DNA of 64,000 nucleotides from Desulfobacteraceae bacterium Eth-SRB1. Its GTDB lineage: Bacteria; Desulfobacterota; Desulfobacteria; Desulfobacterales; ETH-SRB1. Where the stretch lies: positions 1 to 64,000 of the forward strand of contig RPGP01000001.1 in assembly GCA_004193555.1 (NCBI GenBank), written 5' to 3'. A program made the translations under genes and the position numbers. The notes under the pieces are model-generated. The model had not been told where the DNA came from. It made no database searches and saw only the letters and a list, made by a program, of their open reading frames with translations. Positions 17,614-26,699 of the stretch are shown one piece after another. Each line of letters begins with the position of its first letter. Position 1 is the stretch's first letter.

Positions 17614-19722
17614 ATGTCAGAACAGACATCTATCATTCTTGAAGATATTTTAAAAAATACTGAGGTTCAAAAAGCTACCAGCAATATCAATCAGGAACTC
17701 ATTGAAAGGAGAAAATATAAACCTCCTGTATGTGATGTCTTCTCACACCCTTACACTTCTTTGCAAGATAATACCGATTTTCAATTTGTTGTTGACAGGG
17801 AAGCAAAAAAACTGCTGCCAAAAATTATCGATAATAAAGTGGAATGCATTACAGGAGTTGATTCGCCTGAAAAATCCTTTAAAGAAAAATACTGCAAAAA
17901 GCGTAATGTCGGCATTGTATTTTCAGGCGGGCCCGCTCCCGGCGGACATAATGTAATTGCTGGACTATATGATGCGGCTAAAAAAGCTAATCCTGAAAAT
18001 AAAATATTCGGTTTCCTGCTTGGTCCGGACGGAATACTTGAAAATAAAGCTATTGAGCTGACCGACAAGCTTGTCGATGCTTATAGAAACCTTGGTGGTT
18101 TTTCCATGATCAAAACAGGACGTACAAAAATCGACTCCAGAGAAAAAATGCTCCTTACAAAAGAGACATGCAGGAATCTTGGCCTCGATGCCATTGTAAT
18201 TGTCGGAGGCGATGATTCAAATACCAATGCGGCATTTCTGGCACAGGAGATGTTTGACGAAGGTTTGCAGGTTATTGGCGTTCCCAAGACAATTGATGGT
18301 GATATTCAGGTAAAGGATGTTGCAGGCAAAGTTCTGTGCGCTGTCTCCTTTGGTTTCCATACCGCCGCACGCGCCTTTGCCAATGAAATAAGCAATCTGT
18401 GCACAGACAGCAGCTCAGATGTCAAATACTGGCATATTTGCAAGGTTATGGGCAGGGTTGCAAGCCACCTGTCTCTCGAAGTGGCTTTGCAGACTCACGC
18501 TAATATGACACTCATTGGCGAAGAACTTGCCGACTTCATAGATAAGAAAAGGCTTGAAAAAGCAAAAAAAGAAAAAATTGTAGATTACAGCGCCTACGGC
18601 ATGACCCTACGGCATCTTTCCCGCATAATCTGCGACGGCATTGTAAGAAGGGCAGCTGTTGGGAAAAATTACGGAACAATTGTCATACCTGAGGGCGTTC
18701 TGGAATTTATCGATGAAATACAGGTATTTATAATCAAGCTGAATGCAATAATCGCCGACTATAACGAGCTGCACGATACGGATTTTCACTCTGATTTTCC
18801 TTTTCTACGGGATAAGCTGGAATATCTGCGAAGGCTGGCAAGACGGTCCCGTGAAAATAAGTCATTTACTATATGGAATACACGTGATGATGATCTGTTC
18901 GACGATATCCCGGAATTTTTCCAGAAAGGACTTCTAACAGAAAGAGACAGCCACGGTAATTTTCAGTTTTCACTGGTTGAAACAGACAAGGTCGTAATGG
19001 AGCTGGTAACCGACTATCTGAATATTCTTAAAGAAAAGGGGGTTTATAAAATAGGAATAGAAAAAACCTATTATAAAGACACCCTTAATAAGGCAGGCAT
19101 TGATCCTGATTTTTTTGGGCCTGTAATGTTTAAAAACTATGATGATTCTGATCTTCTGCTAATTAAGGAATCTATCATATCTGTTAAAACCCTGAAAAAG
19201 ATCCTGCAAAATGAAGGGGCTGTCAGGGAAAATGAAAAAATCCCCGCATGTGTGGAAAAAATCTTTAGAAAATCGGCTCCAAAGTTCAAGACTCAGGTGC
19301 ATTTTTACGGTTACGACGGGAGGGGAAATGATCCAACCCGGTTTGACTGCGTATATACCTACAACTTGGGGCTAACGGTTTTCAGCCTGATCGCAAACGG
19401 TTCAACCGGCCAGATGGCTGCCATCAGGAATCTGGAAATGGATTTTTCCAGGTGGGAGCCCATCGGAATTCCCATAGCGCCTCTTATGCACCTTGAAGAA
19501 AGAAAGGGAAAGCTGACTCTTGTGTTAGAGAAGAGCGTGGTGGATGTAAATTCCATAGCTTTCAGAGCTGTAAAGGGATTAAGAGAAAAATGGCTTGCGG
19601 CAGCGCCGGGTGATGATAACTTTCGAAGACCTGGGCCAATACGTTTTGCCGGAAAAAGTGAAGAGGACAGGCCGATAACGCTCGTCTTGAATTCACTCCG
19701 CAATAGAGGGGAGAAAAGATGA
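17614..19722 (+). CDS. Pyrophosphate-dependent 6-phosphofructokinase, long form
   Basis: A 702-aa PFK that phosphorylates fructose 6-phosphate. The motif GGDDSNTNA (near 198-206) has Asp where ATP enzymes have Gly, the established marker of PPi use, and PKTIDGDI with the following MGR block forms the catalytic site. N-terminal and C-terminal extensions place it in the long PPi-PFK group. The ATG at 17614 is chosen because GGAGG lies 6 nt upstream; a TTG at 17599 lacks such a site. A 216-bp gap separates it from sucrose phosphorylase. The last three codons and stop (from about 19714) are already in the left end of the repeat element that follows. Confidence 0.9.
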   Translation: MSEQTSIILEDILKNTEVQKATSNINQELIERRKYKPPVCDVFSHPYTSLQDNTDFQFVVDREAKKLLPKIIDNKVECITGVDSPEKSFKEKYCKKRNVGIVFSGGPAPGGHNVIAGLYDAAKKANPENKIFGFLLGPDGILENKAIELTDKLVDAYRNLGGFSMIKTGRTKIDSREKMLLTKETCRNLGLDAIVIVGGDDSNTNAAFLAQEMFDEGLQVIGVPKTIDGDIQVKDVAGKVLCAVSFGFHTAARAFANEISNLCTDSSSDVKYWHICKVMGRVASHLSLEVALQTHANMTLIGEELADFIDKKRLEKAKKEKIVDYSAYGMTLRHLSRIICDGIVRRAAVGKNYGTIVIPEGVLEFIDEIQVFIIKLNAIIADYNELHDTDFHSDFPFLRDKLEYLRRLARRSRENKSFTIWNTRDDDLFDDIPEFFQKGLLTERDSHGNFQFSLVETDKVVMELVTDYLNILKEKGVYKIGIEKTYYKDTLNKAGIDPDFFGPVMFKNYDDSDLLLIKESIISVKTLKKILQNEGAVRENEKIPACVEKIFRKSAPKFKTQVHFYGYDGRGNDPTRFDCVYTYNLGLTVFSLIANGSTGQMAAIRNLEMDFSRWEPIGIPIAPLMHLEERKGKLTLVLEKSVVDVNSIAFRAVKGLREKWLAAAPGDDNFRRPGPIRFAGKSEEDRPITLVLNSLRNRGEKR

Positions 19723-20240
19723 ACATCGAACATCGAACGTCCAACATCGAATGCTGAATGAAAAAAAATGAAGAAACAAACATATAATCTGGAAGAAAGG
19801 CTGCTTGAGTATTCGGTACGAATCATAAAGATCGTTGAACAGATGCCAAATACCAGAACAGGCAACCATGTTGCAGGCCAATTGTTAAGATCGAGAACTT
19901 CACCTTATCCAAACCATGGTGAAGCTCAGGCAGCGGAGTCTTCAAAGGACTTTATCCATAAGCTTCGTATCTCATTAAAGGAACTCAGAGAGACCCAGCG
20001 ATGGTTAAAACTTATTCAGCGTGTGCCTTTAATTAAAAAACCTGAACTATTAGATGATATTTTACAGGGAACAGAGGAATTAATTAAGATTTTCGTTACG
20101 AGTATCAAAACGGCTGAAAAAAACAGAAATAGCTGTTGAATGTTCGATATTGGATGTTTGTTTTTCAATTCTACGTTAAAATAATTTGAGGAGCGGAGCG
20201 ACATCATTATTCGATGTTGGACGTTCGACGTTCATCTTTT
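19714..20240. mobile_element. Inverted-repeat element enclosing a four-helix-bundle protein gene
   Basis: The left end AAAAGATGAACATCGAACAT (continuing CGAACGTCCAACATCGAAT) and the right end, read on the other strand, AAAAGATGAACGTCGAACGT, are inverted copies over about 35-40 bp. The gene at 19768-20139 lies between them. Solo forms of the same repeat without the gene are at 33903-34028 and 54206-54322, and one end is at 32946-33020. The inner right arm with GCGGAGCGACATCATTATTC matches the inside of the solo palindromes. Confidence 0.7.
19768..20139 (+). CDS. Four-helix-bundle protein (23S rRNA intervening-sequence type)
   Basis: A 123-aa helical protein with the pattern LEERLLEYSVRIIKIVEQMP..GNHVAGQLLRSRTSPYPNHGEAQAAES..FIHKLRISLKELRETQRWLKL. 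This is the four-helix-bundle family named after proteins encoded in bacterial 23S rRNA intervening sequences (S23/IVP); diversity-generating retroelement Avd proteins share the fold. Its molecular role is unknown; a basic pentameric nucleic-acid-binding assembly is known for Avd. Here it is not in an rRNA gene but inside a repeat pair (19714-20240), so the gene seems to travel with the repeats. The ATG is preceded only by an A-rich stretch. Confidence 0.85.
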   Translation: MKKQTYNLEERLLEYSVRIIKIVEQMPNTRTGNHVAGQLLRSRTSPYPNHGEAQAAESSKDFIHKLRISLKELRETQRWLKLIQRVPLIKKPELLDDILQGTEELIKIFVTSIKTAEKNRNSC

Positions 20241-20258
20241 AATATTAAGAGGTGGCTT

Positions 20259-20540
20259 ATGGATTTGAAGGTTATGCTGACAACATTTGGCCTGGTATTT
20301 CTGGCAGAGTTAGGGGATAAAACACAGTTTGCCACATTTTGTCTTTCTGCGGATAATGAATCAAAGATCTCTGTATTTTTGGGGTCTGCCTGCGCCCTTG
20401 CAATAACCTCGTTTATTGCTGTTCTGTTTGGCGCGGCATTCAGCCGGTTTATTCCGCAGAATTATATCAAAATCGGAACCGGAGTTTTTTTTATTATTGC
20501 AGGAATATGGTTTTTAATGTCTCCAGCCAGGAGTGTGTAA
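20259..20540 (+). CDS. Half-size GDT1/UPF0016-family membrane transporter
   Basis: A 93-aa membrane protein with three hydrophobic helices and one copy of the signature ELGDKTQ (near residues 16-22). Family members (GDT1, TMEM165, MneA) move Mn2+, Ca2+ or H+ and usually have two such halves; short bacterial forms are thought to act as dimers. The ATG at 20259 is used because AAGAGGTGG precedes it; an earlier ATG at 20214 would translate the repeat element. The stop lies 27 bp inside the convergent transketolase gene. A Ca2+ exchanger of another family lies 3 kb further on. Confidence 0.8.
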   Translation: MDLKVMLTTFGLVFLAELGDKTQFATFCLSADNESKISVFLGSACALAITSFIAVLFGAAFSRFIPQNYIKIGTGVFFIIAGIWFLMSPARSV

Positions 20541-22553
20541 ATCTAACAACTCCATCGCCGTCTCAACTATATTCCCGGATGTAAATCCGAATTTCTTCAT
20601 GACAAGCCCGCCGGGAGCAGAAACCCCAAAGCCGGTTATGCCGATTATTTTCCCGCTGCTTCCAACATACTTTTCCCATCCCATTGGAATGCCTGCTTCA
20701 ACGGCAATACGCTTTCCTACATCCGGCAGCAGGACTTTATCTTTATATTCCTGCGGCATTTTTTCAAAAAGTTCCCAGCTCGGCATATTTACCACTCTGA
20801 CCTGAACGCCCTTTGCAACAAGACTATCGGCGGCTTCCAGCGCAATATGCACCTCCGAGCCTGATGCTATCAGGATAATGTCCGGTTTGCCTTCTGAATC
20901 GGACAGAATATAGGCGCCGTTTGCAACCCCCTCTGCCGGGCCATATTTTGTCCTGTCTAAAACAGGAAGTTTCTGGCGGCTCAGGATCAGGGCTGCAGGA
21001 CCATCAATGTTCTTCATTGCAATACGCCATGCCTCTGCTGTTTCCACTGCATCTGCGGGTCGTATGACAGTCAGCCCGGGAATAGCTCTTAAACCGGCTA
21101 TATGCTCAACCGGCTGGTGCGTTGGGCCGTCTTCGCCAACCGCAACACTGTCATGGGTGAAAATGTATATTACAGGCAGCTTCATCAGGCCGGCTAATCG
21201 TATCGAAGGACGCATATAATCCGCAAACACGAGGAAAGTGCCCCCATAAGGCCTCAAACCCTTATGAATCGCCATGCCGGACATAATAGCTCCCATAGCA
21301 TGTTCCCTGACTCCAAAACGGATATTTCTGTTGTCATACCTGTTTTTTTGAAAATCATTGGAAAATTTTAGATATGTCTTGTTTGAAGGAGCAAGATCGG
21401 CTGAGCCGCCGATAAGGGAGGGCACTTTTTCTGCAATAGCATTGAGCGCCTTGCCGGATGCAGCCCGCGTTGCAATGGAACCTTCGAATTCCGGCAGATC
21501 CGCATCCCATCCATCCTTTAATGTGCCGCTTACAGCATCGGTCCATCTTTCTGCAAGCTCGGGATATTTATTGCAATAAACCTTGTATTTTTCCTGCCAC
21601 AACGACTCGGCCTCTTTTCCTTTGTTAATAGATTCTCTGAATAGTTTAACAGCCTCTTCAGGAACATGGAAAGAGGCATCTTCAGGAAAACCAAGCCTTT
21701 TTTTGGTTAAGCGTATCTCTTCTTCACCAAGGGGAGCTCCATGGGCATCTGCCGAGTCCTGTTTATTCGGGCTTCCAAAGGCTATATGTGTGCGCAGCAT
21801 AATCAGGGAGGGCTTATCTGTTTCCTCCTTTGCCGCAATGACAGCATTATAAATTGCATTCAGGTCATTTCCGTCATCAACCTGTTGCACATCCCACCTA
21901 TACGCCTCAAACCTTTGCGCAACATCTTCTGTAAAGGTTATATCCGTACTCCCTTCGATAGAAATTCTGTTATCGTCATAAATACAGATCAGCCTGGAAA
22001 GACCAAGGTGCCCGGCAAGGGATGCGGCCTCCGAGGTAATCCCCTCCATCATATCCCCGTCGCCGCACATTACAAATGTATGGTGATCCACAATCTCACA
22101 ATCAGTGCAGTTATATGTTGCCGCAAGATGCCGTTCAGCCATTGCCATGCCGACTGCATTGGCAAAACCCTGCCCAAGGGGGCCGGTTGTTGTCTCAACA
22201 CCCGGGGTATGTCCGAATTCCGGATGCCCCGGTGTTTTGCTACCCCACTGCCTGAAATTTTTTATATCATCCAGGCTTAAATCATAACCTGAAAGATAAA
22301 GCAGGCTGTAAAGAAGCATGGATGCATGGCCTCCGGACAGCACAAACCGGTCCCTGTCCAGCCAGTCTGGATTGACCGGATTGTGTTTTAAAATCCGCGT
22401 CCAGAGCACATACGCTGCCGCCGCAAGTCCCATCGGCGCGCCGGGATGGCCCGAGTTTGCCTTTTGGATGGCATCCATGGAAAGAGCGCGGATAGTATTT
22501 ACACAAAGTTCATCTGCTTCAGACCGGTTATCCATCATTCCCGCTTTGTTCAT
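20514..22553 (-). CDS. tkt: Transketolase
   Basis: Thiamine-diphosphate enzyme of the pentose phosphate pathway, 679 aa, full length. The N-terminal domain has [11 protein letters not shown] with substrate-binding His, the GHA and GPLGQG loops, and the ThDP motif GDGDMMEG through NRISIEG. The pyrimidine domain has DLAPSNKT, the catalytic Glu in [10 protein letters not shown] and the [19 protein letters not shown] loop. The C-terminal domain is complete. AAGGAG precedes the ATG (MNKAGMM). Convergent overlap with the GDT1-type gene is 27 bp. It complements the sucrose and PPi-PFK genes by supplying hexose/pentose exchange in an anaerobe. Confidence 0.96.
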   Translation of the reverse strand: MNKAGMMDNRSEADELCVNTIRALSMDAIQKANSGHPGAPMGLAAAAYVLWTRILKHNPVNPDWLDRDRFVLSGGHASMLLYSLLYLSGYDLSLDDIKNFRQWGSKTPGHPEFGHTPGVETTTGPLGQGFANAVGMAMAERHLAATYNCTDCEIVDHHTFVMCGDGDMMEGITSEAASLAGHLGLSRLICIYDDNRISIEGSTDITFTEDVAQRFEAYRWDVQQVDDGNDLNAIYNAVIAAKEETDKPSLIMLRTHIAFGSPNKQDSADAHGAPLGEEEIRLTKKRLGFPEDASFHVPEEAVKLFRESINKGKEAESLWQEKYKVYCNKYPELAERWTDAVSGTLKDGWDADLPEFEGSIATRAASGKALNAIAEKVPSLIGGSADLAPSNKTYLKFSNDFQKNRYDNRNIRFGVREHAMGAIMSGMAIHKGLRPYGGTFLVFADYMRPSIRLAGLMKLPVIYIFTHDSVAVGEDGPTHQPVEHIAGLRAIPGLTVIRPADAVETAEAWRIAMKNIDGPAALILSRQKLPVLDRTKYGPAEGVANGAYILSDSEGKPDIILIASGSEVHIALEAADSLVAKGVQVRVVNMPSWELFEKMPQEYKDKVLLPDVGKRIAVEAGIPMGWEKYVGSSGKIIGITGFGVSAPGGLVMKKFGFTSGNIVETAMELLDLHTPGWRH

Positions 22554-22585
22554 CTATTTTTTCTCCTTAGTATTAATCAGATGTT

Positions 22586-22654
22586 AAGTGTTAGGTGGCT
22601 GATATAACAGACATTTACCTTATCCTAACACCTAACACCTAACACCTAACACTT
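22586..22654. repeat. CCTAACA tandem repeat with inverted partner
   Basis: Four to five head-to-tail CCTAACA(C) units fill 22624-22654, and the complement AAGTGTTAGGTG lies at 22586-22597. Together they form a stem upstream of the transketolase start on its strand. The units are too short and uniform for a CRISPR array. Confidence 0.6.
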
Positions 22655-22751
22655 ATTTAAGTTTATATGCAAGAATTTTGATAATATAAATATTCTACCA
22701 CGAAGGTCTGCTTCGCGCTCTTGTGCGCTTGTGGTGAATAACAGGCTATAA

Positions 22752-22910
22752 CCTAAATTGAGCGGTTTTTTACTCGATCTGCGCCGATCTCTTGCGTATA
22801 AAGGCTTCGCAAAAATCCTCCACATATCCACGGGTATGCGTGCGGTTTTTGCAAATCCTTATGCATCAAGATCTCAGCACATCTCTTCGCAAAAAATCGC
22901 TTAACTTAGG
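22752..22910. repeat. 159-bp palindromic repeat, CCTAAATTGAGCGG family (copy 1)
   Basis: Ends CCTAAATTGAGCGGTTTTTT and AAAAAATCGCTTAACTTAGG are inverted repeats; TCTTGCGTATAAAGGCTTCG and related blocks fill the inside. An inverted copy of identical length lies at 39094-39252. Reading frames across it are artefacts of the repeat. It sits in the 750-bp gap between transketolase and the Ca2+ exchanger. Confidence 0.75.
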
Positions 22911-23026
22911 TATAATTAGAATTGTTTAAATAATCTGCGGAAATCTGCGCAATCTGCGGATGGTATTGCGGATTTTGGATTGCGGAATTGGAGAGCAATT
23001 ATTGCTTTTGTTGAAATATTAATATA

Positions 23027-23260
23027 GATGAATTCGTAAAAAGTATAATTTACCACAGAGAACACAGATTCGATTTTTTGTCATTCCCGCGAACGCGGGG
23101 CACGTAGTGAAGCTTTAGCGCTATCCAGTATTTGCCCTTGTTACTACGCTCCTGTGTGGGAACAAGAAAGCAGGTATGCATTCCCACGCAGGAGCATATG
23201 GGAACGAGAAAAGTCGAATTTATCAAATTTAATAAAAAGATCCTCTGTGATCTCTGTGCG
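23027..23260. repeat. Composite of short inverted repeats
   Basis: A GATGAATTCGTAAAAAGT end fragment (TCGTAAAAAGTC family) is followed by a CATTCCCGCGAACGCGGG palindrome and by GCTCCTGTGTGGGAA paired with TTCCCACGCAGGAGC (about 23149-23196). TTACCACAGAGAACACAG near the left and CTCTGTGCGCTCTGTGGTAA near the right are complementary in part. No gene is supported. Confidence 0.5.
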
Positions 23261-23297
23261 CTCTGTGGTAAAAAAAAGTAAAAAGGAGAGTTGAAAA

Positions 23298-24278
23298 ATC
23301 ATTATTTTTGACCTGGTTTTATTTGCTGCAGGATCGCTGATTCTCTATTACGGAGCTGAATGGCTTGTAAAAGGGGCTTCGAGTCTTGCAAGAAACGCGG
23401 GCCTAAGTCCGGTTGTTATCGGTCTGACGATTGTCGCCTTTGGCACCTCCGCTCCTGAATTTGTTGTAAGTATTGTTTCCTCCATTCAAAATAAGAGCAT
23501 GATCGCCGTGGGCAACGTTGTGGGAAGCAATATCTGCAATATTGCCCTTGTTCTTGGGCTTACATCTGTTTTCCGGCCTCTCTCATGTCACAGATCGGTC
23601 ATCAGGAGGGATATACCGATCATGTTAGGCATTTCCGTATATCTGCTGCTTATCTCTTTTGATTCAAAATTAGACAGGTTTGACGGGGCTACTCTGTTTT
23701 GCGGAATTATAATATACTCATTTTTTAACTATTATACTGCGGTAAAGGAATCTAAAAATATAACCGGTTCAATTAGTGTAACTTCCAAACCTGCTGCAAA
23801 TCAAATGGATGATATCTCCGGGCAGGGCCGGATTATCCGGATTGTGGCCGGAATAGCCGGTGTGGTTATAGGCGCGGAAATCGTTGTCAATTCCGCAATC
23901 AGCATTATGCATACATTTGGTATAAGTGAAAAGTTTATAGGGCTCACAGTTGTAGCATTCGGGACTTCTTTGCCGGAACTTGCCACTTCCGTTGTAGCGG
24001 CAATAAAAAAGGAGATGGATATCAGTATCGGCAACCTTGTGGGAAGCAATGTTTTCAACATACTCAGTGTGCTTGGAGCAGCCTCGCTGATAAGGCCGAT
24101 TCAGATCCCTGGAGGGTTTATTGGAAGCGGTTTGTTAATCGATTATCTTGCTATGATTCTGATCAGTTTTCTTCCGTGGCTTTTTATGAAAAAAACTTTT
24201 TCTATCAGCAGAAAGGATGGCATTATTCTCTTGTCCTGCTATGCGGGATACCTGATATATCTATCGGTGAAGCTGTAG
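23298..24278 (+). CDS. CaCA-family sodium/calcium exchanger
   Basis: Cation antiporter of about 326 aa with ten or eleven membrane helices and both alpha repeats: VAFGTSAPEFVVS with VGNVVGSNICNIALVLG, and VAFGTSLPELATS with IGNLVGSNVFNILSVLG. The second half of each carries the family's GSN motif. The conserved first helix (LVLFAAGSLILYYGAEWLVKGAS) is encoded upstream of the first in-frame ATG at 23499, so that ATG cannot be the start. In this frame only ATC/ATT codons at 23298-23306 follow the ribosome site AAGGAGAG (23283-23290). Either a rare initiation codon is used, or a one-base shift separates it from the TTG at 23291. The product is otherwise intact. Confidence 0.85.
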   Translation: MIIFDLVLFAAGSLILYYGAEWLVKGASSLARNAGLSPVVIGLTIVAFGTSAPEFVVSIVSSIQNKSMIAVGNVVGSNICNIALVLGLTSVFRPLSCHRSVIRRDIPIMLGISVYLLLISFDSKLDRFDGATLFCGIIIYSFFNYYTAVKESKNITGSISVTSKPAANQMDDISGQGRIIRIVAGIAGVVIGAEIVVNSAISIMHTFGISEKFIGLTVVAFGTSLPELATSVVAAIKKEMDISIGNLVGSNVFNILSVLGAASLIRPIQIPGGFIGSGLLIDYLAMILISFLPWLFMKKTFSISRKDGIILLSCYAGYLIYLSVKL

Positions 24279-24379
24279 AGGCCGGAAGGTGAGAAAAAAT
24301 GAACGTTCAAAAAAATTCACCTATATCCTATGATACCAAATTCATTAGGCATAAAATGGAAATTCCTATACTATCGAGT

Positions 24380-24419
24380 TATACTATGGCAGGGCCATTA
24401 AGACCCTTGCCATAGTATA
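24380..24419. terminator. Perfect stem between convergent genes
   Basis: TATACTATGGCAGGG pairs with CCCTTGCCATAGTATA apart from one bulged base, with an 8- to 9-base loop. It stands between the convergent ends at 24278 and 24431 and probably ends transcription from both sides. There is no U-run, so an mRNA-stabilising stem is the alternative. Confidence 0.5.
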
Positions 24420-24430
24420 TTCAGACTACG

Positions 24431-25117
24431 TTAGTGGTCCAGTTTCATGCCCCATCCTTCGAACATGAACATAATGGCAAAACCGTACCAGAGGGTGTAA
24501 GCCACATAGAAGATCAGAGAGAAGCTGATAATACCCAAACGGTCGCTAACCTTCTGGGGTTCCACCTTATAGTAGTTATAAGAAAATTCCACCCCTTTTT
24601 TTGACATTTCGCCAATGGTCTTGGACTCTTCAAACTTTTTCTGTTTCTTTAAATCCTTGTCCATAGCCTTAAGCGCCATCCACCAGTTATACATAACCTC
24701 CCTTTCGTTATAGCTGTATTTGGAGACTAAATCCCGGCCTTTATTATAATACATAAGGTCGGCGTCATTAAGACAGAGGGTCAGGATTTTGCCGAAATCG
24801 CCGGTGACCTTTAACTCAGACCCCGATATGGCTACTGACGCGCCGGCCTTCTTTAACAGGATGGCCGTCTTTTCAGCCTGCCCATTGTCTTTCATGGCAA
24901 GGGTTGCATTTACGGTATTTCCCGTAAACTTATTTGCCTTTTCTTTGAGCTGTGGAATAGTGTAGGCTGATCCTTTTGATATGCTGTTATACAAATCGTC
25001 CATGTATTGCAATCCGTTCTGGCCGTTAAAAACAGGCAAAAAAATAATCACCATTACCACTATGAATGCCACCATCATGGCGCTGCCGCCGAAAAATTCT
25101 TTTTTGTGCGCAATCAT
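24431..25117 (-). CDS. Membrane partner protein of the TauE/SafE exporter
   Basis: A 228-aa protein with an N-terminal helix (about 10-30), a soluble, probably periplasmic, domain (about 35-195) rich in Lys and Tyr, and a C-terminal helix (about 197-220). I do not recognise a named domain. Its ATG overlaps the TauE stop codon by 4 bp (ATGA), and a GGAGAGGGGG ribosome site precedes it, so the two are co-translated and likely form a complex. The C-terminal GFAIMFMFEGWGMKLDH ends in the cytoplasm or membrane face. The role is inferred from the pairing only. Confidence 0.7.
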   Translation of the reverse strand: MIAHKKEFFGGSAMMVAFIVVMVIIFLPVFNGQNGLQYMDDLYNSISKGSAYTIPQLKEKANKFTGNTVNATLAMKDNGQAEKTAILLKKAGASVAISGSELKVTGDFGKILTLCLNDADLMYYNKGRDLVSKYSYNEREVMYNWWMALKAMDKDLKKQKKFEESKTIGEMSKKGVEFSYNYYKVEPQKVSDRLGIISFSLIFYVAYTLWYGFAIMFMFEGWGMKLDH

Positions 25118-26409
25118 GATCTCACCCCCTCTCCTTTAAGAACACCGATATTCTTAATAAATGTTCCGATCACCCAGACTGAAAACGCGCCTATAACGAT
25201 AAAGAATGCCCAGACTCCGATAGTTTCGAGCGCGCTGCCAAGCCCCGGGGATATCGGAATAATATCCATATCGCCAAGTTTTGCAGGCAAAGCAAAAATA
25301 CGATTTACAAAACCGGCCAGAACAGCCATAGCATAAAAACCGCGAATGGTAATACCCGGAACAACCTTGGTTACCATTGCGCCGATCTGGATGCCTAATA
25401 AAGATCCCAGGAGCATGCCGACTGCCAGTGTATAAAAGATAAAACCGTAGATAGCGTACTGGCTTATTGAAGCATAACCCGCTGTAAAAATGATCTGGAA
25501 GATATCGGTTCCTACTGTGGTCATTGACGAAACACCGAGGACATATACAAATATGGGAAAGGTCAGAAAGCCACCGCCAACTCCCATAATACCTGCCGCA
25601 AGTCCTACAAGCATGCCGCTGGTAACCAAAAATATCCATGAGATGCCTCTGCCGCCGGGAACAAGGTCGGCGTCAAATTTTACGATAGGAGGTATCTTTA
25701 CGGCCTGGAGTTTTTGGGGAAGGCTGCCCATATCTACTCCTTCGCTTTTTCCGCCGTGAGCATCTTCAACGACCATCCCTTTTGAGGCGTTTCTTGCCTT
25801 CAAAAAATCGATCATGGCATAGGTCCCTAAAAAACCTAACATAATAGAATAGATACTCGTGATAAAAGCGTCACTGAGCACCGGGTTGATCTCATATAAC
25901 ACCCGGTTGATAATACCGCCGACTGTGGCTCCTATCACAGCTCCTATTACAAAGACTACTGCAAGGGACACGGAAATATTCCCAAGCTTTCTGTGAATTA
26001 CACTTCCCATGATTGCTTTGGCAAATATGTGAAACAGGTCGGTTCCAACTGCGAGGATACCTTTGATGCCCGCGCTCATCAGGGCCGGCGCAATGATAAA
26101 TCCGCCGCCAGCGCCGATACAACCGGTTATAAGACCTGCTCCAAGGCCTATAAAGATAGATACAATAAAAATACCGGTATTATAATAAGCCGGACTGTAA
26201 GCCTTATGGCCTCCTATTATATCAGGCAGGGCTCCGCTAAGTTTATCGGCAAAGGCAATGCCTCCGATGAGTATCGGAAGTAGCAGCAAACCAAGTATTA
26301 TAAGGCGCTTACGGTCATGGAGTATGGTGTTTGACACATCCAGTTCCCATTTTGCATGAGCCCTTGCGCCCATCATCATAAATCGTCCCAATTCTTTCAT
26401 AAAATTCAT
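25114..26409 (-). CDS. TauE/SafE-family sulfite/organosulfonate exporter
   Basis: A 431-aa integral membrane protein, longer than the usual 250-300 aa owing to an N-terminal cytoplasmic stretch and a central soluble loop (about 195-255). The two family repeats are clear: GLITGCIGAGGGFIIAPALM and GLAAGIMGVGGGFLTFPIFVYVLG, each followed by a TD(L/I)F motif. Related proteins export sulfite, sulfoacetate or other small anions. In a presumed sulfate reducer it could move sulfur oxyanions, but direction and substrate are not shown. The ATG at 26409 has GGGAGAG upstream. A palindromic repeat separates it from the CBS-like gene upstream. Confidence 0.88.
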   Translation of the reverse strand: MNFMKELGRFMMMGARAHAKWELDVSNTILHDRKRLIILGLLLLPILIGGIAFADKLSGALPDIIGGHKAYSPAYYNTGIFIVSIFIGLGAGLITGCIGAGGGFIIAPALMSAGIKGILAVGTDLFHIFAKAIMGSVIHRKLGNISVSLAVVFVIGAVIGATVGGIINRVLYEINPVLSDAFITSIYSIMLGFLGTYAMIDFLKARNASKGMVVEDAHGGKSEGVDMGSLPQKLQAVKIPPIVKFDADLVPGGRGISWIFLVTSGMLVGLAAGIMGVGGGFLTFPIFVYVLGVSSMTTVGTDIFQIIFTAGYASISQYAIYGFIFYTLAVGMLLGSLLGIQIGAMVTKVVPGITIRGFYAMAVLAGFVNRIFALPAKLGDMDIIPISPGLGSALETIGVWAFFIVIGAFSVWVIGTFIKNIGVLKGEGVRS

Positions 26410-26447
26410 GGTAATTTCTCTCCCTTTTTTTATCTGATTCTTGCCTT

Positions 26448-26606
26448 AGGGCTCGCTCAAAAATAACTTTACATTTTAAGCGCCAATGCATCCCGTCTGG
26501 CTACGTTCCGAAAGCTCAGCAATATCTTGATATTCCTACTCTTTCGCGCCTTGCCAGCCAGGCGCCTTAACACTTAAAATTACTAATTTATTTTTGAGCG
26601 AACCCT
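26448..26606. repeat. 159-bp palindromic repeat, AGGGCTCGCTC family (copy 1)
   Basis: Ends AGGGCTCGCTCAAAAATAA and TTATTTTTGAGCGAACCCT are inverted repeats; the inside includes GCGCCTTGCCAGCCAGGCGC. The other copy, 28701-28859, has the same length in the opposite orientation. The pair brackets the CBS-like gene and NtrC gene at 26700-28682. Confidence 0.75.
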
Positions 26607-26699
26607 TACCGGCAAGTATTCTGATGGTGAAACCCGCGTTCTGTAAATCCTGTTTGCACACCTCCTTTCAGTATTACGCTATTTGTGATATATTTTAGT

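Noticed and set aside
20214..20258. Upstream ATG of the GDT1-type gene
   Set aside because: It would translate the repeat element's right end (LDVRRSSF); the ATG at 20259 has a proper ribosome site and matches the family start.
22624..22654. CCTAACA tandem units as a CRISPR array
   Set aside because: The units are 7-8 bp with no spacers and no cas genes nearby.
22646..22831. Minus-strand 61-aa frame similar to one at 38764-39246
   Set aside because: The similarity arises because both run through copies of the 159-bp palindromic repeat, not from a gene.
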